Of a stretch of 64,000 bases of DNA, positions 32,765 through 43,254 are shown piece by piece. The notes below the pieces were generated by a model that worked only from the letters and a program-made list of their open reading frames with translations, was not told the origin of the DNA and searched no databases. The first letter of the stretch is position 1, and each line of letters opens with the position of its first letter. The DNA is from Cristatella mucedo (lineage: Eukaryota; Bryozoa; Phylactolaemata; Cristatellidae), in contig WPIO01000162.1 in the NCBI GenBank assembly GCA_009760855.2, positions 629,501-693,500 of the forward strand, read 5' to 3'. The position numbers were made by a program, and so were the translations under genes.

Positions 32765-32912
32765 TGCCGAGCTGGTTTGGTCTAGCGGTTAAGGTGCTAG
32801 CCCCGATCAAGGTCTGACTGAGGTCGTGGGCTCGAGCCCCGAGGCGTATGTGAAGCGCCTAAATAGAGATTAAGTTATCTTGGGGCGCTATATATAAATG
32901 AATTATATATAT
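32765..32912 (+). mobile_element. SINE2, best copy
   Basis: The head is GAGCTGGTTTGGTCTAGCGG, followed by TTAAGGTGC, with A-box spacing typical of tRNA. The B-box-like GTGGGCTCGAGCCCC is next. The 3' tail has the hairpin AAGCGCC (32853) ... GGGCGCT (32889) with inner AGATTAAGTTATCT, then ATATATAAATGAATTA. The tail mirrors LINE A at 23131-23170. Confidence 0.85.
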
Positions 32913-32924
32913 ATATTATTGATA

Positions 32925-33068
32925 TGACTCATTTGCATAGTGCCATCTGAGAGTTTGCTCTCTATTCGGGTGCTTCGCACATGCCCCCGCACATGCTCGA
33001 GCCCGCGTCTTTGGCAAATGCAAATGCATTCACCCTGACGTCGACCGTTATGTGCAGCAGAACTTCTG
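32925..33068 (-). mobile_element. SINE2-like copy interrupted by the hAT element
   Basis: The plus strand shows TCATTTGCATAGTGCCATCT, GAGAGTTTGCTCTCTATTCG and GCTCGAGCCCGCGTC, which is minus-strand SINE2 tail then B-box region. The head would continue across the hAT insertion (TCTGGCCTAAACC resembles the SINE2 GACCAAACCAG). Confidence 0.55.
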
Positions 33069-33076
33069 GCCTAAAC
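33069..33076. repeat. hAT target site duplication, left
   Basis: GCCTAAAC, identical to 36607-36614. Eight bases is the hAT family length. Confidence 0.95.
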
Positions 33077-33089
33077 CAGGGGTCGGCAA
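33077..33089 (+). repeat. hAT left terminal inverted repeat
   Basis: CAGGGGTCGGCAA pairs with 36594-36606 in inverse orientation, with one mismatch at the fifth base. Confidence 0.93.
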
Positions 33090-34236
33090 TCTGCGGCTTG
33101 CGAACAGCATTCGGCTCTTTCGATGTCAAGATGCGGCTCTCCATTTCCATGCGCAAGTATTTTGAATTATACTATTTTATTTTCAAAACTCAAACAAAAT
33201 ATTATACTGCAAAAAAACTTCAAACAGGACAAAAACGCTCAACGGAGAACAGTGAGAATAGGTGGAGTAGAGAGTATACGGACAGCTGACAGCCGCTTGG
33301 GCACCAGGCCCAGCCCCACAGCCATGCTGTGGCCAACCTCGTGGCGACGGCTCCATGCTTGCCACTGCCGAAGTGCCGACTGCCGCCGTCACTAGTCACT
33401 ACTACCACTCAGCCAGCAGCCCAGCGGATGGTAGTGTTCTGTCTTCAGTAAGTCTTCCTCGGAGAGCGGTTCCATGTGTGTTAATTTAATTGCTTGCGAG
33501 AAACAACAACTGTTTCGTTATTTCAAAAAGAAAAGGATTTAGAGCGAATTATCTTCTCAAAGGTATGTAAGGGCTAGTGGTTTACCTTTCGGTAGACCTT
33601 ACATTTGGTAAGTAGTTTAGCAATGTGATATATACACGCAAAGATTCAAGAGAGTAACACTTTTGAAATGTGGCAACACTATTCTGTTTGTTTAGTATTT
33701 GGTGCACTTTGTCGTCAACGGATGCAGTCAGAACTTTTTTTGATCAAAAAGTAAATATTTTCATAGTTATACTGTATGTATATTCTGTTTGTTTCATGTC
33801 GGTATGAAACGTATTATATATGAATATGAACTATATGTGTTGAGCTTTCTAAATATTGAATATTCATAACCTCACATTATCTTACACGTGAGAGTTTCTG
33901 AAAAGACCCTTTGTTGTACCTCCGGACATTCATGTTGTTGTACCTTCGAACGTCCAAAGGTACAACAACACTTAATTAATTTCGTATACCTATTTATTTT
34001 GTTACAGTGACACGAAGTAAACATGGTATATAAAGAAAAAAATACTTCTATGGATAATTTAAAAAAATAATTTTGTCCGGAGGTACACTGCTTGTCCAGA
34101 CGCTTTAACGTTTAACGAAGTTGACTTTTTACAGATTAGCAATTAACGAAATTAATTATTTAATTAAAGATTTATTAACGCCACTTTAGATAGCTAAATA
34201 AAAAAATTTTTAAATTATTTCAGCTCCGCCACCAGA

Positions 34237-36298
34237 ATGGCATCTGATAAAAAGAAGAGACGAACTGAAGAAGAAAATCGAGAATTTAATCAGGATTGGA
34301 CGGATTCGTTTGCGTTCATATGCAACACTGATGGACTTCCGACTTGTCTCATTTGCCAAAAGAAACTTGCACACAATAAGAAGTCAAATTCGGAGAGACA
34401 CTTCGCTACAAAACATACCCGATTCAGTGCTAAATATCCAACCGGTGACGCACGGAGAAAATCTGTTAAAGAGCTACAAAAACAAAAAGCAACAGTTGAG
34501 CTCTATGCTAAGTAACTGGGCGCAATCTTCAAATAATGTCAATCTGACTAGCTTCGCAATATCACTACACATTGCAAAAAGAGGGAAACCATTCACAGAT
34601 GGTGAGTACGTCAAAGATTGTTTCATACGTGGAGCTGAAGAACTGTTTCATGATTTCAAAAACAAAACCGAAATCAGGAAGAAAATCAAAGATTTGCCAT
34701 TATCTGCTAAGACAGTACAAGATAGAACTTCTAAAACGTCTTCAAATGTAACACACATGAAAGTGGAAGACATTCAACTAGCGTCTGCTTTATCACTTGC
34801 TATAGATGAGTCTTGCGACATAAGAGACACGGCACAAGTTACCCTTTTCGTCAGGTATATGTTGTCCCAAGGTCCAAAAGAAGAACCGCTAGGATTGCTG
34901 CCGCTCTCAGGGCTAACTCGTGGAGAAGATATAGCAAATGCTGTGCAAAAATACCTGGAAGACTATGAAATCGATATAATAAAATCGTTTCCATAGCAAC
35001 TGATGAAGCTAGAAGTATTACAGGAATACATAAAGGGGTAACAACGATTCTTCGGCAAAAAATAAATCACGAACTTTTAACGTTTCACTGCATAATTCAT
35101 CAAGAGGCGTTTTGTGCCCAAACATTTCCGACCGAAATGGTTGAGGTCATGAACTTGGTTATTAAGATCATTAACAGCATTTTGGCAAAAGCACTCTACC
35201 ATCGCCTGTTTAAGGAATTTCTTGAAGAAATAGAAAGCCAGTATTCTGCCCTGCTTCTGCACAATAAAGTGCGACGGCTTTACAGGGGTAGCGTATTGAA
35301 GCATTTTGCTTCTTGCTTGAGCGAAATAAAAACATTCTTCAATGAAAAGGCCATCCCGAATTGAAAAAAGACAAATGGCTGCAAAAATTCAACTTCATGG
35401 TGGATATCACAAAGAAACTAAATGAGCTAAATGTAAAACTGCAAGGAAAGGGAAACCCAGCCTATGCCTTGCTTGAAGAATTGGATTGTTTCGAAAATAA
35501 ATTACTTGATAATAAGAATAATAGTAATAATGCACTTGATAAAGCGCCCTCAGAGAACTTAATCTCTGTCTAGGCGCTTTACATTTGCTACAAAGGGAAA
35601 TGCAATTTAATGGTGAGTAAAATCATGCTTGATTACTTCTTTTTGTCGAAGACATGGAAAGTGGTAAATTACTTCATTTCGAAAATCTGAAGCAATATCG
35701 CGATGAAACCAGTGCAGCTATTGACACGAATTACTTCAGCATTATTATAAGCAAAATGAATGATGGATTCGCTAAGAGATTTGAGCAATTCAAAACAAAC
35801 GCAAGTACTCTGGCGTTCATTTTAAATCCTCTCAACACAAATACAAATGAGATCAAAATTGAGCCATTTGGAATTGATGCTGGTTCGCTTCAAATGCAAT
35901 TGCTGGATATGAAAACCAAACATTTGTGGAGTGGTAACTTTACAGAACTCAAGAGCAAGTCTGAAGAGTTGGAGGTCCAGAAAAGCATGCACGTTACGCT
36001 GCACAAGTGGACAGCTCTAAAAGAAATGCCGCGAGTTGAGGCACTCATATTTTATGCATGGAATAGTCTTCTAGACTGCTACAGTGAGGTGAAGAAGTTG
36101 GCATATGGAGTGCTGACGATCTTTGGGTCAACATATTCGTGCGAGTAAGCGTTCTCTTGCATGAATATAATAAAAATTAAAGTAATAAGCCAATTAACAA
36201 ATAAAAATCTAGAAGCATGCTTGAAACACAAAACAACAAGTTATGAGCCAGATTTAACCAAACTTTCAAAAGGCATGCAAGGCCAATGCTTCCATTGA
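34237..36298 (+). pseudogene. hAT transposase pseudogene (BED finger, RNase H-like core, hATC)
   Basis: The transposase would cut at the inverted ends and reinsert the element. The start [10 protein letters not shown] is followed by a BED-type zinc finger (C37, C40, H55, H60). The frame then shifts near 34500, 34990 and 35360, and a LINE A fragment interrupts it at 35508-35631. Readable blocks include LALAIDES-like [19 protein letters not shown] with the first catalytic Asp, and [14 protein letters not shown] with the second. The [15 protein letters not shown] region and the hATC part (YSEVKKLAYGVLTIFGSTYS, then a TAA at about 36146 before AFSCMNIIKI) follow. The layout resembles the ZBED5/GTF2IRD2-type branch of hAT. 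It cannot make a functional enzyme. Confidence 0.9.
35508..35631 (-). mobile_element. 124-bp LINE A insertion inside the hAT transposase
   Basis: The minus-strand LINE A 3' end (stem-loop AAAGCGCCCTCAGAGAAC on the plus strand) is truncated to 124 bp including its (ATT)n tail. ATTACTT at 35501-35507 and 35632-35638 is the 7-bp target duplication. Across the duplication the transposase frame continues as KLLLFVEDM. Confidence 0.93.
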
Positions 36299-36593
36299 TG
36301 TAACTATTGGAAATATCTATTATTCAATAGTTATAGTTATATTATTTGATTACTAATTTTATTATTCTAGCAGAGCTAGCTAAAATACTTTAACATGTTT
36401 TGTGCGAAACATGTGTTTGTTTTTATATGAATAAATATTATTTCATATTTAAAGCTCTTTCTTTTAAATCAAAAATCAAATTGATTTACCTAGTCCCAAT
36501 CAATACCATAATATTGAACTGAAAATATTAGTGGCTCTTTAAAAACTGGGAAATTTTGTAAATTGTAACTTTTGGCTCTTCGGTCTCAAAAAG

Positions 36594-36606
36594 TTGCCGA
36601 CTCCTG
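36594..36606 (-). repeat. hAT right terminal inverted repeat
   Basis: TTGCCGACTCCTG on the plus strand, the inverse of the left end with one mismatch. Confidence 0.93.
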
Positions 36607-36614
36607 GCCTAAAC
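36607..36614. repeat. hAT target site duplication, right
   Basis: GCCTAAAC, identical to 33069-33076. Confidence 0.95.
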
Positions 36615-36804
36615 CATCGTGGCACTCTCGATCCGGGCCTTCTAGGCTGAACTCGCATTTTCCTTTTGGGAAGAGGCTGGCGCGGATAAGTTTGAATTGT
36701 GTAGCTTGTGTAGTAGCTGAGCATTCATTTTACAGCGACATTTGCATTTCCGGCATTTTGACGTGAATAATACGCTCTCACTGTACGATAGCTCGCGGTC
36801 GGCA

Positions 36805-36870
36805 AGCCAGTGTGACGTCACTAGGTACGCCAGTGTGACGTCACGAGGCACGCCAGAGTGACGTCGCTCA
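36805..36870. promoter_or_regulatory. Three CRE-like TGACGTCA sites in a 23-bp tandem repeat
   Basis: TGACGTCA at 36813-36820 and 36836-36843, and TGACGTCG at 36859-36866, each in a GCCAGTGTGACGTCAC unit. TGACGTCA is the CREB/ATF palindrome. No adjacent gene is visible, so function is unproven. Confidence 0.5.
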
Positions 36871-37358
36871 TATTTTACTTTACTGTTCGTCGACAGTGAC
36901 CGATACGACCCGGGTTGAACCGCGATAATTGATTTTTGGCTCATATTTTTTACCGACGTTAACAGGCTAGGGATTTTTTTAAATACAATTTATACGCGTG
37001 TAATGATACCGTTGTGGGGTGTCAATCCTGGCAGCCAGTTCCCCAGTCTAAAAACCGCAGGGCGAAAGCCCCTGTAGCCAAGGGCATTTAAGCATATAGC
37101 CGGGAAGAGCTAGCTTCCGAAATTCCTACGCACCTACTAGCAAACTAGCAATGGATTAGCAAAGCCAGCTTGAAATATGGTTAGATTATTATCCAAGTTA
37201 GTTATACGACTGCTCACTCACTTCCGCTTTTCACTGAAAGGGTAATAAATCAGAATATGGAGCGCTGTTATGATCCCGAGACGCTCACCAGTTCGGGTAG
37301 CGGCATGACGCATGCAAGGCGCACAGATCTGAAGCTCGCAAAAGGCCAACGATATGTT
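36871..37358. other. Spacer with dispersed repeat copy 2
   Basis: The segment 37289-37352 resembles 29566-29631. Nothing else is recognised. Confidence 0.45.
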
Positions 37359-38690
37359 AATAATCATCATAATCATAACATTATAGTTGTATAGCTCCCT
37401 CAGAGAACTTACTCACTTTCTAGGCACTTTACATTAGCTGCAAAGGAAGCATCATCAAATAGTTAATGGTAGCATGCTCAATATCAATTTACACTGCATT
37501 GTTAGGGGTGACATGCATAGGGTCAGTGTGCAAATATGGTTAGTGGCAGCATGCACAGTGCCAGCACCCATTCAGCACACAAAGAACGAATCACGCGGAC
37601 CCACTAAATGCTGCGATAAATGGGTGCGTTTTAGCTTCTTTTAAAATGTCGTCGAGTGGAGAATATCATGGCGCCAGTCGGACGGAAGTGAGTTCTTGTC
37701 TTTAGGAGCATACCAACTAAAGGCTCCGTCTCCAATGGGTCAGAGGTTCGTAGGAGGTATAGGTAAACGATTAGATTCCAAAATAGCTGACGGTACAATG
37801 CTTAGCCTGGTGGTGAAGTTGATCTTATAGGTAGAGAGCTGGAGCCAAAGAATGGAGGGACCTACAAGTGAGTGACAGAACCTTGAATTCGATGCTCTGC
37901 TGGACAGAGAGCCAGTGCGTGTCGGCGAGAAGCGGTGTGAGGTGGTAACTACGAAGCTCACGACAGACAAGCCTAGCTGCAGAGTTTTGCACCGACTGTA
38001 AAGGCCTGATTGCACAGGCCGGTTAACCAGCAAGCAGTGAGTTTCAGAAGTCGAGACGGAATGTCACTAATCCATGGAAAAATTTAGATATGGTATCCCT
38101 GTCTAAGCAGGCCAGAATTTCAACAATGTTTCCTAGCTGAAAGTAGGCAGAGTGGACTGTAGAACTGATGTGGTCGTCAAATTAAAGGTCACTTTGGAAC
38201 AGAACACCTAGATTTCGTTTAGATTCGACAGGACATATGCTGGCAGAGCCGATTGTGAGCGTCAATCTGTCCGATTTCTGAATCACACTAGGTTTGCCCA
38301 TAGCTATTAAGTCGGTTTTATCATCATTCAATTTAAAAACGTTTGCTGCCATCCACGTGAGGACATCATTATTACACGCAGCAAGGGAGTTGAGAGAATT
38401 CGACGTGAATGAGGGCGGGAAGAGATGAAGCTCTGCATTGAAGCAAAAGTCTAGATTGTGCCCTGCAATCGCCTCAACAAGAGGGAGAGTATAAATCGTA
38501 AAATACCGGAGAAACCACGTGGCTTTGAGGTATCCCACACTTCAATGGTTCCTCGGGTGAACTTTATCCGTTCACACCAGTACTCTGGAGACTTCCACTG
38601 AGATAGAACCTGAACCGTTGCAGTGCAGTAATAGTGATGCCCAGGCGGGATGAGAGGCGTTCGAGAGGGACTTGGTGATCGATAGTACTC
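37359..38690 (-). mobile_element. LINE A copy, head-to-head with the next
   Basis: The minus frame has FKLNDDKTDLIAMGKPSVIQ, SICPVESKRNLGVLFQSDL and the 3' UTR, with a decayed stem-loop at 37384-37440. Numerous shifts and the loss of the YADD box make it inactive. Confidence 0.85.
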
Positions 38691-40645
38691 TGCTGATATT
38701 GATCGTATCAATAGTACGCTTCTCTCGATTGTTTGTGCAGAAGATAAACAAGATAAGGGAGTCCATCCCTGCGATGAAAGCACCCCCACTAGATTGCTGT
38801 TCCCCGATTTCTGGCAGCACCTCAATGTCTACATTTAAGCAGGTCACTAGTGATCTAGTCCGGTATTTCATATCCCAATCAAAGAAGACAACAAGTCCTC
38901 TGGACCCAATTCTCACTGACCTGCTCCTACATTGCATTGATCTGCTGCTGCCATGCTTAACTAACATCATTAATATGTCATGAGCCTCAGGTCATGTCCC
39001 AGCACCTTTCGAAAAAGCTGTAGTCAGGCCACTTCTCAAGAAAGCGACACTAGGCCAAGAGGACTTGAGGAACTACCACCCAGTCTACCTTCTACCATTT
39101 CTATCGATGACCCTGCAACGGGTTGTGGCAGACCAGCTGAACTCATATATCGAAACTTCAACCATTGCTAGTAAGTTCCACTCTGGCTTTAGAGCTAATC
39201 ACTTCACACAGCCAGCAGTGCTTAGGGTATACAACGACCTATTTAGGAATGCAGACATAGGTAGGGTGTCTCTGCTTGTTTTGCTCGATATTTCGGCAGC
39301 TTTTGATACTATCGATCACAAAGCTCTTCTAGAGAACCTCTCATCTAGCCTGGGCATCACTGGCACTGCTCTACAATGATTCAGGCCCTATCGCAGTGGA
39401 AGACTCCAGAGTTTTGACGTGAATGGACAAAGATCATCTGAGGTACCTCTGAAATATGGGGTACCTCAGGGCTCCTTGCTAGGTCCGGTTCTTTTCATGG
39501 TTTATACTCTCCCTCTTGCTGACGTGATTGCCAAGCACAATCTAGGCTTTCACTTCTATAGGGATGACACCTAGTTGTACCATTGCTTTGATCTCTCTCA
39601 CAGCCTTCGAGCTCCTCAAACTCTCTCAACTCACTTGCTGCATGTATTTATGACATCCGCACATGAATGGTAGTAAGTTTTCTAAAACTAAACGATGATA
39701 AAACTAACTTACTAGTCATGGGAAAATCCAGTGTGATTCAGAAATTGGAACGGCTGACGCTCAAGATCGGCTCTGCCAGCATATCTCCTGTGTAATCGGC
39801 TCGAAATCTTGGTGTCATGTTCCAAAGCGACCTCTCGTTAGACGACCACATCAGCTCCACAGTCAAGTCTGCCTACTTTCAGCTACATAACATTGGTAAA
39901 ACTCGCGATTGTTTAGATACCACGTCCTAGTTGGTCCATGCATTCGTGACATCCAGTCTCGACTTCTGCAACTCACTGCTTACTGGCCTACCGGCATGGG
40001 CAATCAGGCGATTGCAGCTGGTGCAAAACTCCGAAGCTAGGCTTGTCTGTCGTGAGCGTCTCAGTTGCCACATCACACCCCTTCTCGTCGACCCGCACTG
40101 GCTACCAGTCAATCAATTGATCGACTTCAAGGTTTTGTCACTCACTTTTAGGTCACTTTATTCTTTGGCTCCTGCCTATCTCTCAGATCTGCTCCTCCAT
40201 CAGGCCAAGCATCGTACCACCTGCTTTTCGGTATCAAAGAGTCTACCAATACCTCATACAAACTTCAAATCCTTTGGAGACCGTGCATTTACTTCGTATG
40301 CTCCCACAGCCTGGAACTCCCTCCCGACTTGCGTCAGAACATCCCCTGACTTGACCACGTTTAAAAATAACTAAAAAACACACCTATTTAGGACAGCATT
40401 TAGTGGGTCCCTGTGATTCGTCATTCATGAGCTTAGGCGTGCTGGCACTGTGCATGCTGCCACTAACCACATTTGCTTTCCGGCGCCGGCTCATGTCACC
40501 CCTAACCATGGTATTCATGTTGTTTATCAAGCATGATAATACTCACCGTTCAATTGCATTTCCCTTTGCAGCAAATGTAAAGCGCACAGAAAGAGATTGG
40601 ATTCTCTGGGAGCTTTATCAAGTGCATTGTTATTATTATTACTAG
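38691..40645 (+). mobile_element. LINE A, longest copy (most of reverse transcriptase)
   Basis: On plus it encodes LLPFLSMTLQRVVADQLNSY, LLVLLDISAAFDTIDHKALL, YGVPQGSLLGPVLFMVYTLP and HNLGFHFYRDDT (YRDD in place of YADD). [20 protein letters not shown] through [19 protein letters not shown] follow. The stem-loop is degraded (about 40580-40615) and a TTATTATTATT tail ends near 40645. Stops occur at several points. No endonuclease domain. Confidence 0.9.
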
Positions 40646-40949
40646 GCTGGCCTCGTCGTGCCGTTGCTCATTCGTTCGTCGGTTGTCGCCTTCTTCTCAT
40701 CTTTCTTCAGCGGTTGATCAGGCTGTGCACTAGTGCGATTGTCGTAGTGAGGGTCAGTTTCCGAACGTTTTATTATTATTATTGTAGTATGCCTGACCGA
40801 TGGACAGCTGACGAAACATCGAGTAAACTAAGCAGAGAGACTCTACTTAAGTCTGCATTCCTAAGCAGATTGTTAGAGTTATACACCTGAAGCAATGCTA
40901 CCTCTGTGGAGTTATTGGCTCTTAAAAACCATACTGGAACTTACTAGCA
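40646..40949. other. Spacer
   Basis: No recognised feature. A (TTA)n stretch near 40770 may be another LINE tail. Confidence 0.35.
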
Positions 40950-41840
40950 AGGTTTGAAGTTTCAATATATGAGTTAAGCTGTTCTGCCACGGTTTGTTCC
41001 AATGTCTTTGATAGGAACGATAGAGGGGAGACTGGGCGGAAATTGCTCAACTTCCTTTGGGTCAAGTGTTGCTTTGTTGAGTAGTGGCCAGACTGCCGCC
41101 TTTCTGAAAAGTGCTAGGACATGACCTGATGCTAATGATATATTTATAATGTTAATTATGCATGGAAGCAGCAGATAAATGCATCGTATAAGCAGGACAG
41201 TGGGAATAGAGTCCGGAGGTCTAGGAGTCCAGAGGTCTAGTTGTTTTCCTCGATTCGGATATGAACTTCAGGATGAGGTCGCCAGTGGACTTCTTGAATG
41301 TTGACATTAAGCTGCTGGACAGAATTGGGGGACGCGATTTCAGAGGGATGCTGCCATCCTAGGGACGGACTTCCCGATCTTTTCGATCTTGCTGACAAAG
41401 AAGCCAGAGAAGCGATCTGCATGGTCGCCAAAAGGATCACAGCAGTAAGGAGCTCAGTAGGTAGCGGTTGGGGAGATGGCTGATCGTAGACATAAGCATT
41501 TTTGGATTGTGCATCTGTGATTTCACAATGGTTTTATTGAAGCTAAACCTGACCTCTGCTAGGATCAATTGGTACAATCTACATACAGTATCCTCCTATG
41601 CCTGTTGATGGACAGTCAGTCGGTCCTGATCGTTTGTATGCTTTTCAAGTTTGCACTTAGTAGACGTAGCTAGCTTACTAATTAATGTCTGCGATTAACT
41701 ATTGGCTGTCTGGGCGAGGGGGCACAGTGCGATCAGTCAGAGGTGCAAACTTGCCGAGCGCGTCAGCTAGTGTCGTGTTGTAGCATTCTATCAGTGACGA
41801 CAAGTCAGAGAAGGATTTAGCTGCAGAGGCAAAACAGATA
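40950..41840 (-). mobile_element. LINE fragment, linker plus N-terminal RT
   Basis: The minus strand reads LSSLIECYNTTLADALGKFA then PLTDRTVPP. This is the linker between endonuclease and reverse transcriptase in CR1/L2-type LINEs, the only place in the window where it is seen. Downstream come LLLPCIINIINISLASGHVL and the start of the RT domain, then the fragment ends near 40950. Confidence 0.7.
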
Positions 41841-43069
41841 ATCTCGCACTGACAAAATCTCACCGGGTCTTGAGGCTTCGCAATTCAGATGCAATTTTTA
41901 GATGTGGATGAGGGCACACATATTGCAGAGCGAATGAGATCTGCATGTGTTCAGATATGCAGAATTTGGGAAGGAAAACGACACAACGCTCAATATTCTG
42001 CTGGCAAAGCTTACTATAACAAGGATTTAGAAAAGCCCACACAATACCCTGTATATTACGGGTTATACAGCAGGCGATTAAAAGACTCTTTTAAAGGCCT
42101 ACAACAGCAGTTCACGCTCAACGATAGTACTCAGTCCATTACGCCAAGCGAGCGACCGTGGTCAGGTCGGTGCCGTATATAATGATCAAGTTTTTAATTC
42201 ATATAATAATCTGGTTCACACATAATCGTGCTGCTCATAAGCCTCGGTCTATCAAAATCATCTCACGAGCGGCTTCCAGCTATAATTCAGAGGCCAGGCA
42301 CAGTTCATAATTGAGGTTCAGCTATCAAGTTAAACGTTGACAATTGCCGGGTTGCTGTAGCCTGCTCCACCTCATGGCGAATTCCTACTCTATACTTGCA
42401 ATACTTACAATAGTCTCTGTAGTTTGGTTCGTACATCAGAGAGCCAGCCGATGAACAACGCCAACGGTTTATTGTACAAGGCCCGGAGCAGCAAGACGAA
42501 CGACTGCCTTCGCCCCCTTCTCACACTAGAGTCCCCTCTCTCCTCCCCTCGGGCTGTCCCTTGGCCGACCCCGATGGTGAATCCACCGTCTGTTCGCCAG
42601 CGGGTTATCGGCCTGTGTCAACACCTCATTAGAGGCAGAGCACAGCTGTGCACAGCGGCCCCTCTCGACAATGCTCCCAACAGCTGTTTAGGAAAGGAGC
42701 GGTACCAGCTCGCATGCAATCGAACTACAGTCTCCTTCATGCATAATCATAAAATGTGCGGCTTATAAGTGTCGGCTTATTACTGCCACTTCATAAGTGG
42801 CTCTCAGCTATAATTCAGCGGCCCAGCTCGTACCTCGTAACTGCAGTTCAGCTGTCCAGCTCCGAGTTCACGGTCTCGGGTCATTGCATAGCATCTCTCG
42901 GGATAGGCTGCTTAACTCACGTACGACCGTCGAGCGCTCATGAAATCCAACGTTAAATCTTCGCACAACTTTTCGAACTCGAGGTAAGACACTTTTCACG
43001 CTCCACTCCACTCCTAATTTAAGCCAGCTCCTGATGTGAAAGCACCTTAGCTGGCTTGGTCGGGATGGT
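41841..43069. other. Non-repeat region, no gene recognised
   Basis: Short frames at 41889-42182 and 42424-42768 show no family features or splice signals that fit. Confidence 0.45.
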
Positions 43070-43254
43070 GAGCCGTGATGGCACACTAGGTAAGGCGGTT
43101 GCTTTCTCGACCTCAGCCCGAGGTCGTGGGTTCGATTCCTGTGGCGGGTGATTCTTTATCGCCACTCCAAGCGGTGGTGATAGCCGTAAAGGCTCTTCTG
43201 TCGTTATACAAAAAATAGGCTGTTTAATCAGCTAGTATTTATTATTATTATTAT
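43070..43254 (+). mobile_element. SINE1, well-preserved copy
   Basis: It matches the copy at 31561 through the head (GTGATGGCACACTAGGTAAG), B box GGTTCGATTCC, central unit and TGTTTAATCAGCTAG tail, ending in (ATT)n. Confidence 0.87.

Larger units (their letters stand above)
33077..36606 (+). mobile_element. hAT-superfamily DNA transposon, complete but inactive
   Basis: The element is 3530 bp long. The left end is CAGGGGTCGGCAA and the right end in reverse complement is CAGGAGTCGGCAA (one mismatch), flanked by the 8-bp duplication GCCTAAAC. CAG...GGCAA ends and 8-bp duplications are hAT hallmarks. The terminal regions hold GCGGCTC/TGGCTCTT motifs. Inside, a broken BED-finger transposase runs on the plus strand. 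Base composition is more A/T-rich than the surroundings, as expected of a horizontally moving element. The matching target duplications suggest the insertion is not very old. Confidence 0.96.
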
